In this document: piece after piece, positions 34,315 to 39,121 of the stretch
How the letters are laid out: every line of letters begins with the position of its first letter
How positions within the stretch are numbered: position 1 is the stretch's first letter
Source: PWPR01 sp964497955
GTDB lineage: Bacteria; Bacillota; UBA994; PWPR01
Length of the DNA stretch: 39,121 bases
Assembly (NCBI GenBank): GCA_964497955.1
Contig: CAZCFQ010000003.1
Span: 1 to 39,121 of the forward strand
Reading direction: 5' to 3'
Position numbers and translations under genes: made by a program
The notes under the pieces: model-generated
Seen by the model: the letters and a program-made list of their open reading frames with translations, nothing else
The model's database searches: none
What the model was told of the DNA's origin: nothing

Positions 34315-34977
34315 ATGAGTAAAGGTAAGTTAATTGTAGTGGAATCGGGAACTGATGCTAGTGGTAAAGCCACTCAAAGCCAACTGTTATATGCAAAGCT
34401 AGAAGCGCTAAATTATAAGGTTAAAAAGATAGAGTTTCCTAATTACAAGAGTAAAGCTTCATACCCAGTTCAAATGTATCTTAAAGGTGAATTTGGGAAC
34501 AATCCAGATGATGTTAATGCTTTTGCAGCATCAACTTTTTTCGCAATAGATCGATTTGCATCTTTTATGCAGGAGTGGAAGGATTTCTATGAAGATGGTG
34601 GTATAATAATCTCAGATAGATATACTACTTCAAATATGGTTCATCAAGGGTCTAAAATTGATGATAAAAAAGAAAGAATAGAATATTTAGAGTGGTTGGC
34701 TGATCTAGAATATAATAAGATTGGCTTACCAAAACCAGACCTGGTAGTATTTCTTAATGTTGACCCTAAAGTTGCATTTAATTTAATGGAAAAGAGAAGT
34801 AGACAAAAAGACATCCACGAAACTAGCCAAAACCACTTATTATCTTCATATAAAACTGCTTGTGAAATTGCTTTGATACAAAAGTGGACATGGATTGACT
34901 GTATCGAGTTCAATCGTATGAGAAGTATTGAAGATATTAATGAAGAGATTTATGGTTATGTAGAAAAAATATTATAA
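34315..34977 (+). CDS. tmk: Thymidylate kinase
   Basis: The 220-aa protein carries the thymidylate kinase pattern: an N-terminal P-loop, the DR motif AIDRFAS, the DRYTTSN substrate-binding segment and a lid with KRSRQKDIHE. It phosphorylates dTMP to dTDP. The P-loop reads GTDASGKAT with Ala19 where Ser or Thr normally follows the lysine, although a Thr follows. The protein is also slightly longer than E. coli Tmk. The ATG at 34315 has AAAGGAT upstream and is 11 bp after the HD-GYP gene, an odd partner. A terminator follows, so it is the last gene of the operon. A second, housekeeping tmk beside holB could exist elsewhere. Confidence 0.88.
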   Translation: MSKGKLIVVESGTDASGKATQSQLLYAKLEALNYKVKKIEFPNYKSKASYPVQMYLKGEFGNNPDDVNAFAASTFFAIDRFASFMQEWKDFYEDGGIIISDRYTTSNMVHQGSKIDDKKERIEYLEWLADLEYNKIGLPKPDLVVFLNVDPKVAFNLMEKRSRQKDIHETSQNHLLSSYKTACEIALIQKWTWIDCIEFNRMRSIEDINEEIYGYVEKIL

Positions 34978-34994
34978 CTTATAAACTTAGATGA

Positions 34995-35020
34995 AGATTC
35001 TCTTTTTGAGAGTCTTTTTT
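34995..35020 (+). terminator. Intrinsic terminator after tmk
   Basis: AGATTCTC (34995-35002) pairs with GAGAGTCT (35008-35015) with one G-T wobble around TTTTT, followed by T residues. Confidence 0.88.
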
Positions 35021-35038
35021 GTTTTTTGCAAAAATATA

Positions 35039-35067
35039 TTGACATAATAAGAATCAATCTCTATAAT
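35039..35067 (+). promoter_or_regulatory. Sigma-A promoter of the DtxR-feoA unit
   Basis: A perfect TTGACA (35039-35044) and a perfect TATAAT (35062-35067) are 17 bp apart, the strongest promoter in the window. The expected start (about 35074) lies inside the palindrome at 35069-35084. Confidence 0.92.
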
Positions 35068-35068
35068 T

Positions 35069-35084
35069 GTTAACCAAGGTTAAC
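35069..35084. promoter_or_regulatory. DtxR-family operator, site 1
   Basis: GTTAACCAAGGTTAAC has two perfect 7-bp arms around AA. It sits directly after the -10 element and over the expected start. It resembles 16-18-bp iron- or manganese-repressor palindromes, and a close relative (13 of 16 positions) lies at 35789-35804 before feoB. Confidence 0.85.
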
Positions 35085-35112
35085 TTTTAATTTTGGGATA
35101 GGAGGCATTACT

Positions 35113-35502
35113 TTGACTAAAACAGAATCGAGTGAGATGTATTTAGAAACAATATATTTACTAGAAAAAGTACATGGTCATGCCCACACAGTTGATATTG
35201 CAGATAAGTTAAATGTTTCAAAACCAAGCGTAACAAAAGCAATGAACAACTTAAAAGAAGAAGGTTTAGTAGAAAAGGAAGCATATGGCACTATCCAACT
35301 AACTGAAAAAGGTAGAAAAATTTCAAAGAAAATATATAGTAAACATAAACTTTTAACTAACTATCTTCATCACTCACTAGGATTATCTTTTTCTGAAGCA
35401 GAAAAAAATGCATGTAAGATGGAGCACATTGCAAGTGATGAAATGATGAAAAGAGTAAGAGATTATGTTGAAAAAACGGAAGGTTTTAAAAATGCAAATT
35501 AG
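35113..35502 (+). CDS. DtxR/MntR-family metal-dependent regulator
   Basis: The 129-aa protein has the DtxR winged-helix domain (about 1-65, with YLETIYLLEK, DIADKLNVSKPSVTKAMNNLKEEGLV). A dimerisation and metal-binding helix set follows, with KMEH and a conserved EHIASDEMM region (C82xMEH-type ligands H/E around residues 97-103). There is no SH3-like C-terminal domain, as in MntR/IdeR short forms. It should repress the feo genes when ferrous iron is sufficient. The TTG start at 35113 has AGGAGG 10 nt upstream. Its stop overlaps feoA by 11 bp. Being coded with feoA behind site 1, it is probably autoregulated. Confidence 0.88.
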   Translation: MTKTESSEMYLETIYLLEKVHGHAHTVDIADKLNVSKPSVTKAMNNLKEEGLVEKEAYGTIQLTEKGRKISKKIYSKHKLLTNYLHHSLGLSFSEAEKNACKMEHIASDEMMKRVRDYVEKTEGFKNAN

Positions 35503-35770
35503 TATGAACTATGATATGTTTATAGAAAAAGAAATGGATAATGTTGATATGGTTAAAAATTTATCACAAGCAAAAAAAGATAATCAATATATAATAAAAG
35601 AGATTAAGACAAATGATTCAGAATTAGAAAATTTCCTTTTTACTTTGGGATGTTATAAAGGAGAAGTTGTAACCTTAATCTCAAAATTAGCTGGTAATTT
35701 TGTAATTAATATCAAGGATGCAAGATATAGTATAGATGAGGATCTTGCAAAAGCTATTATATTAGAATAG
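35492..35770 (+). CDS. feoA: FeoA-domain protein
   Basis: The 92-aa protein has an SH3-like FeoA domain in residues about 24-92 (LSQAKKDNQYIIKEI, LFTLGCYKGEVVTLI, SIDEDLAKAIILE). A non-conserved 23-residue lead precedes the domain. FeoA is a small cytosolic partner needed for FeoB ferrous-iron transport. The ATG at 35492 has GGAAGG 8 nt upstream and overlaps the DtxR gene by 11 bp. A start at 35465 would add nine residues and lacks such a site. Its final codons form part of a terminator hairpin, so it is separated transcriptionally from feoB. Confidence 0.85.
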   Translation: MQISMNYDMFIEKEMDNVDMVKNLSQAKKDNQYIIKEIKTNDSELENFLFTLGCYKGEVVTLISKLAGNFVINIKDARYSIDEDLAKAIILE

Positions 35771-35779
35771 CTTTTTTTT
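35750..35779 (+). terminator. Intrinsic terminator embedded in the end of feoA
   Basis: AAAGCTATT (35750-35758) pairs with AATAGCTTT (35766-35774) around ATATTAG, followed by more T residues to 35779. The feoA stop codon TAG (35768-35770) lies in the right arm, so the hairpin is inside the coding end. Confidence 0.8.
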
Positions 35780-35788
35780 GCAAAAAAA

Positions 35789-35804
35789 GTTAGCCAAAGC
35801 TAAC
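35789..35804. promoter_or_regulatory. DtxR-family operator, site 2, upstream of feoB
   Basis: GTTAGCCAAAGCTAAC has perfect 6-bp arms around CAAA and matches site 1 at 13 of 16 positions. It follows the feoA terminator and precedes the feoB ribosome site. A possible but weak promoter, TTGCAA (35778-35783) and TAACAA (35801-35806) at 17 bp, would be covered by it. Confidence 0.75.
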
Positions 35805-35831
35805 AATTAAAGATATTAAAGGAGAGGAATT

Positions 35832-37841
35832 ATGAAGATTGCTTTAACAGGTAACCCTAATAGTGGGAAAACAACACTTTTCAATGCTATTACAGGTAAC
35901 GTAGAAAAAGTTGGAAATTGGCCTGGAGTAACAGTAGATAAAAAAGAGGGTAAGATTAAAGATAGGTATATCAAAGGTAATGAAGCAATTACAGCAATAG
36001 ATTTACCAGGAGCATATTCGATGTCTCCATTTACTTCAGAAGAAAGTATTACAAGTGCATTTGTTAAAGATGAAAATCCTGATGTTATTGTAAATATTGT
36101 AGATGCTACAAATTTATCTAGGAGTTTGTTTTTCACAACACAGCTTTTAGATCTAGGTATCCCTGTTGTAGTAGCATTAAATAAAGTTGATATTAATAGT
36201 AAAAATAACACTTTAATAAATATTGATAAACTAGAAAAACTACTTGGTTGTAAAGTAGTTGAAACAATTGCAACAAAAAGCAGTAATAATGGATTAGATG
36301 ATTTAATTCAATCGGTTTTGCAAGTTAAGAATAATAAACAAACTGCACCTTTTACTTCAAATATTAATGACATTTCAAAGCCAGAAGATGTCAGAAAAGA
36401 TGATATAAGAAGATATAATTTTGTAAAGAAGATAGTAGTACAAGTAGAAAAAAGACTTATAGATGTAAAAAAAGAAAACTTTCAGGATAAGATAGATAGA
36501 TTAGTTGCTCATAAATGGTTAGGGATACCTATTTTTGCAGTTGTAATGTGGGCCGTTTTTGCTATATCACAAGAATATATAGGTCCATTATTAGCTGATA
36601 CTTTCGTTGGCTGGATTGATGGTATTTATGTATGGCTTGAAGCAATTATTGGTCAAAATGTTTCTCCATTTCTAAAAGCTTTATTCTTAGATGGAATAGT
36701 TGGAGGTGTAGGTGCATTAGTAGGATTTTTACCACTTATTATGGTATTGTTTTTCTTACTTGCCTTACTTGAAGATAGTGGATACATGGCAAGAGTAGCT
36801 GTGGTTATGGATAGGTTTTTCAAAAAAGTGGGCCTATCTGGGAGATCAATAATACCTATGGTAATTGGAACTGGTTGTGCTATCCCTGGGGTAATGGCTA
36901 CTAGAACTATAAAAAATGATAGACAGCGTAAAACAACAGCAATGCTTACACCCTTTATGCCTTGTGGAGCTAAATTACCTATAATAGCTTTATTTGCAGG
37001 TGTTTTCTTTAATGATGCAGCTTGGATAGGTACATTGATGTATTTTTTAGCAATTGCCATAATAATTGTGGGAGCATTAATTGTTGTAAGGATCACAGGA
37101 GAGAAGAATAAAAGATCTTTCTTCATTATGGAGTTGCCTAATTATAAGTTGCCAAGTATGAAAAAAGCAGCAATTTCTACGTATACAAGAGGTAAGGCAT
37201 TTTTAGTTAAAGCTGGTACAATAATATTAGTATCTAATGCAGCAGTTCATTTAATGCAAACATTCAATTGGAACTTAGAAGTAGTAGCAGAAGGGGCAGA
37301 GCAAACTAGCATTTTGGCAAGTGTAGCTTCGCCTATAGCTTATCTTTTAGTTCCTCTAGGATTTGGAACATGGAGATTTGCAGCTGCAGCAGTTACAGGG
37401 TTTATTGCTAAAGAAAATGTAGTTGGAACACTAGCTGTTGTTTTTGGAATAACTAACTTTATTAACACAGAAGAGTTAGTACTTGTTTCAGGAGCATCTG
37501 ATGTGGCTGGAGTTATGGGATTAACTTCTGTAGCAGCGCTTTCATATTTAGTATTCAATTTATTTACACCACCGTGCTTTGCTGCAATTGGTGCAATGAA
37601 AGCAGAGTTAGAAGACAATAAGTGGTGGCTAGGAGCAATAGCTTTTCAATTTAGTATGGGTTATGTAGTTTCTTACCTTGTATACCAAATAGGTTCATTA
37701 GTTACTACTGGAAGTTTTGGAGCAGGAGTGATTCCTGGTTTAGTAGCTGTAATTATTATTATAACAACAATTGGATATCTTATGATAAAAGGTGAAAAGT
37801 CATACCAAGATAATCTTGTGAGGTATGCACAGAAAGGATAA
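35832..37841 (+). CDS. feoB: Ferrous iron transporter FeoB
   Basis: The 669-aa protein imports Fe(II). The N-terminal G domain has G1 GNPNSGKTT (7-15), the WPGVTVDKKEG switch I, G3 DLPG and G4 NKVD. It is followed by a helical S-domain (about 160-225) and about nine membrane segments with two Gate motifs. The membrane part has IGTGCAIPG and MPCGAKLP, the conserved cysteine-bearing motifs of the iron path. The ATG at 35832 has AAGGAGAGG upstream. The FeoB-associated peptide gene starts 2 bp after its stop. It is under the second DtxR-type operator. Confidence 0.97.
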   Translation: MKIALTGNPNSGKTTLFNAITGNVEKVGNWPGVTVDKKEGKIKDRYIKGNEAITAIDLPGAYSMSPFTSEESITSAFVKDENPDVIVNIVDATNLSRSLFFTTQLLDLGIPVVVALNKVDINSKNNTLINIDKLEKLLGCKVVETIATKSSNNGLDDLIQSVLQVKNNKQTAPFTSNINDISKPEDVRKDDIRRYNFVKKIVVQVEKRLIDVKKENFQDKIDRLVAHKWLGIPIFAVVMWAVFAISQEYIGPLLADTFVGWIDGIYVWLEAIIGQNVSPFLKALFLDGIVGGVGALVGFLPLIMVLFFLLALLEDSGYMARVAVVMDRFFKKVGLSGRSIIPMVIGTGCAIPGVMATRTIKNDRQRKTTAMLTPFMPCGAKLPIIALFAGVFFNDAAWIGTLMYFLAIAIIIVGALIVVRITGEKNKRSFFIMELPNYKLPSMKKAAISTYTRGKAFLVKAGTIILVSNAAVHLMQTFNWNLEVVAEGAEQTSILASVASPIAYLLVPLGFGTWRFAAAAVTGFIAKENVVGTLAVVFGITNFINTEELVLVSGASDVAGVMGLTSVAALSYLVFNLFTPPCFAAIGAMKAELEDNKWWLGAIAFQFSMGYVVSYLVYQIGSLVTTGSFGAGVIPGLVAVIIIITTIGYLMIKGEKSYQDNLVRYAQKG

Positions 37842-37843
37842 TT

Positions 37844-38041
37844 ATGGATATATTATTATCAATAATAATATTAACTGTTTTAGCAATTGCCATTAGAAAA
37901 ATTTATATAGATAAAAAAAATGGATCAAAATGTAGTAGTTGTCCATATGCAAGTGTTTGCAGTATTAGTATGGATAGTAAACAGAGCAATAGATGTGAGA
38001 TTAGTGAAGATATAAAAAATACAGTTATTAATAATACTTAA
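37844..38041 (+). CDS. FeoB-associated Cys-rich membrane peptide
   Basis: The 65-aa peptide has one membrane span (about 3-20) followed by a cluster of four cysteines: KCSSCPYASVCSI at about residues 30-39, and a last one in NRC. This matches the FeoB-associated Cys-rich membrane protein family of Firmicutes, proposed partners of FeoB replacing FeoC. It starts 2 bp after feoB and its stop is followed by a terminator. The role is probably in regulating or stabilising iron transport, perhaps by binding iron. Confidence 0.88.
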   Translation: MDILLSIIILTVLAIAIRKIYIDKKNGSKCSSCPYASVCSISMDSKQSNRCEISEDIKNTVINNT

Positions 38042-38047
38042 ACAAAA

Positions 38048-38083
38048 AGCCAAGCAGAATATGATTTTTCTGCTTGGCTGATT
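38048..38083. terminator. Bidirectional intrinsic terminator
   Basis: AGCCAAGCAGAA (38048-38059) pairs perfectly with TTCTGCTTGGCT (38068-38079) around an 8-base loop. On the minus strand it is followed by TTTTTG and on the plus strand by GATTTTATTT, so it ends the feoB transcript and the mtnN transcript. Confidence 0.92.
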
Positions 38084-38087
38084 TTAT

Positions 38088-38264
38088 TTATTCTTCTTTT
38101 TTTACAAAACCATAGCTTTCAATTTGAGCTTTAAGGTTTCCTCTAATACTAGCAAGATATTCTTCTTTGAGTTCTTTGTATTCCTCTAACAAAGACCCCA
38201 TTAAAGCTCTTTCTTTTTTGATTTTGCTTAATTCTTCTAGTCTTTCAATTTTTTCTTTTTGCAA
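38088..38264 (-). CDS. 58-aa coiled-coil protein downstream of mtnN
   Basis: This minus-strand gene starts with TTG (38264-38262) directly after the mtnN stop, with AAGGTGAG in the last codons of mtnN four bases upstream. The product is 58 residues, highly charged, with no cysteine and no membrane segment. The first 35 residues (MQKEKIERLEELSKIKKER onwards) have heptad-like leucine and isoleucine spacing, so a coiled coil is likely, and it ends VKKEE. The gene ends nine bases before the terminator. I do not recognise the family. Start, ribosome site, operon position and terminator together make it a credible gene despite its small size. Confidence 0.7.
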   Translation of the reverse strand: MQKEKIERLEELSKIKKERALMGSLLEEYKELKEEYLASIRGNLKAQIESYGFVKKEE

Positions 38265-38954
38265 TTAACTCACCTTCATATCTATTAATTTTTCTATCAT
38301 TAAAGATAGGTTGTAGACTGCCTTTTTTAAAAACTCTGTGAAATTTTCTACAGCACTACCATCAGCTTGGTCTGAGATACTTCGAATTACAACGATAGGT
38401 ATCCCAAATATAGTCGCTACTTGTGCCCAAGCAGCACTTTCCATATCTACACAAAATCCTCCAAATTTTTGATAAAGTTGTTTGCCTTTATCATCTTTAA
38501 TAAAACTATCTCCAGACATAATTGTACCCGTGAAAACTTCGTGACTTGTAATGCTTTGAGCACTTTCTTTTATGGAGTTAATCAAATTTTGATCAGAATA
38601 AAAATACTTATCACTAAAGCCTGGAATTTGGCCAAGATCGTAACCAAAAGCAGTTACATCAGCGTCATATTGGATAAACTTGTCGCATATAACTACATCA
38701 CCAATTTCAATCTCAGGCTTTACGCCACCAGCAACACCTATACCAAATATTTGGTCTGGATCAACTAGTTTTATAGCATAAGTCAAACTACTGGATGCAT
38801 TCACTTTACCCACTCCACTTACAAGTGCATAAAGTGGTTTATTCTTATGTTTATATATTTTAAAGTATTTATTATTAATGATTTCTAGATTCCATTTTTC
38901 TAGTAGTATAGATATTTCTTCATCCATAGCACATACTATAAGAGTTTTTTTCAA
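38265..38954 (-). CDS. mtnN: 5'-methylthioadenosine/S-adenosylhomocysteine nucleosidase
   Basis: MtnN (Pfs) cleaves adenine from MTA and S-adenosylhomocysteine in the methionine and activated-methyl cycle. The 229-aa length is normal. It shows the opening CAMDEEI with E12-type glutamate and GVAGGVKPEIEIGDVVICD at about 73-91. The VDMESAA segment carries the substrate-binding Met-Glu, and the catalytic Asp is in SDQAD. The start is TTG 38954 with AAGGGG upstream, no nearby ATG being in frame. The preceding tRNA is closed by its own terminator, so a new promoter must lie between about 38955 and 38974, though I do not see a clear one. A 58-aa coiled-coil gene abuts its stop. Confidence 0.95.
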   Translation of the reverse strand: MKKTLIVCAMDEEISILLEKWNLEIINNKYFKIYKHKNKPLYALVSGVGKVNASSSLTYAIKLVDPDQIFGIGVAGGVKPEIEIGDVVICDKFIQYDADVTAFGYDLGQIPGFSDKYFYSDQNLINSIKESAQSITSHEVFTGTIMSGDSFIKDDKGKQLYQKFGGFCVDMESAAWAQVATIFGIPIVVIRSISDQADGSAVENFTEFLKKAVYNLSLMIEKLIDMKVS

Positions 38955-38973
38955 ATGAATAGCCCCTTTCTGA

Positions 38974-39007
38974 TAAAAAAGAACACCTACGGTTAGTTAG
39001 GTGTCCT
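38974..39007 (-). terminator. Intrinsic terminator after tRNA-Leu
   Basis: On the minus strand AGGACACCTA (39007-38998) pairs with TAGGTGTTCT (38989-38980) with one G-T wobble around an 8-base loop, followed by T residues to 38975. It separates the tRNA from mtnN. Confidence 0.85.
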
Positions 39008-39019
39008 AGATCTTGCTTT

Positions 39020-39106
39020 TGGTGCGGATGGTGAGATTTGAACTCACACGAGTAAATACTCACTACCCCCTCAAGATAGCGCGTCTGCCAGTTCCGCCAC
39101 ATCCGC
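39020..39106 (-). tRNA. tRNA-Leu, anticodon GAG
   Basis: An 87-nt class II tRNA including an encoded CCA (complement of 39020-39022). The acceptor stem is GCGGATG (39106-39100) with CATCCGC (39030-39024). The D-stem is GCG/CGC, and the anticodon stem CTATC/GGTAG holds the 7-nt loop TTGAGGG with anticodon GAG (complement of 39070-39072), which reads CUC and CUU codons. A long variable arm, TGAGTATTTACTCG, fits leucine. The T-stem is GTGAG/CTCAC with loop TTCAAAT. TATACA close to the window edge (minus strand, about 39121-39116) may be its -10. Confidence 0.96.
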
Positions 39107-39121
39107 ATAGCAATTTGTATA

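Noticed and set aside
36653..37126. A 157-codon minus-strand frame inside feoB
   Set aside because: It is antisense to a conserved membrane region of feoB, with low-complexity composition and no ribosome site.
38421..38768. A 115-codon plus-strand frame inside mtnN
   Set aside because: It is antisense to mtnN and has no ribosome site or recognisable domain.
1..39121. CRISPR array, IS element, prophage or riboswitch
   Set aside because: No spaced direct repeats, transposase, integrase, phage genes or recognisable riboswitch core was seen on either strand.

Overview
The window is an ordinary-looking, gene-dense piece of chromosome from a strongly AT-rich, low-GC Gram-positive bacterium, most likely an anaerobic member of the Clostridia. 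The reasons are AT-rich codon use, strong AGGAGG-type ribosome sites, many GTG/TTG starts, textbook sigma-A promoters (TTGACA-17-TATAAT), classic hairpin-plus-T terminators, Firmicutes-type AddAB, a YerB-like lipoprotein and a Feo locus with a FeoB-associated Cys-rich peptide. The genus cannot be fixed from sequence reading alone. I see no phage, IS element, CRISPR array or plasmid gene.

Layout. 1-1900: mnmH (tRNA 2-selenouridine synthase) and an alpha/beta hydrolase. 1959-2843 (minus): nitroreductase. 2995-4808: DUF3048 lipoprotein, small XRE regulator and a hypoxanthine-DNA-glycosylase-like protein, ended by a terminator. 4884-8516: TetR-controlled ABC exporter operon (TetR, ATPase, two ABC-2 permeases) with a clear promoter and a 20-bp palindromic operator. 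8568-15407: tightly packed run nagA, C69 dipeptidase, cutC, response regulator, sensor kinase, M14 carboxypeptidase, which reads like amino-sugar/peptide scavenging with its own two-component system. 15408-16322 (minus): membrane-anchored polysaccharide deacetylase. 16509-20433: Na/Pi cotransporter, SLC13-type anion transporter and, on the minus strand, an AEC transporter whose stop codon overlaps its neighbour's. 20634-27100: addB-addA plus a 49-aa membrane protein overlapping the end of addA. 27135-30531: M81 peptidase (minus), GNAT protein (plus), threonine synthase (minus). 30613-33282: AI-2E-family permease, a glucosaminidase with a copper-amine-oxidase-like N-domain, and a secreted orphan protein. 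33383-35020: cupin-like/HD-GYP protein and a thymidylate kinase. 35039-38085: iron locus made of a DtxR-family regulator, feoA, feoB and a FeoB-associated peptide, with two matching operator palindromes. 38088-39106 (minus): tRNA-Leu(GAG), mtnN and a 58-aa coiled-coil protein.

The most interesting points are: (i) both AddA and AddB carry a four-cysteine Fe-S pattern around their nuclease domains, whereas the B. subtilis paradigm has it only in AddB, and this AddB has no Walker A motif; (ii) a terminator embedded in the end of feoA, followed by a second copy of the DtxR-type operator, splitting the Feo locus into two iron-responsive units; (iii) two small genes (49 and 58 codons) translationally coupled to addA and mtnN; (iv) a 127-aa secreted orphan with its own promoter and terminator; and (v) a perfect 9-bp inverted repeat abutting the -35 of the AEC transporter promoter. 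Nothing here convincingly amounts to a wholly new multi-gene system.
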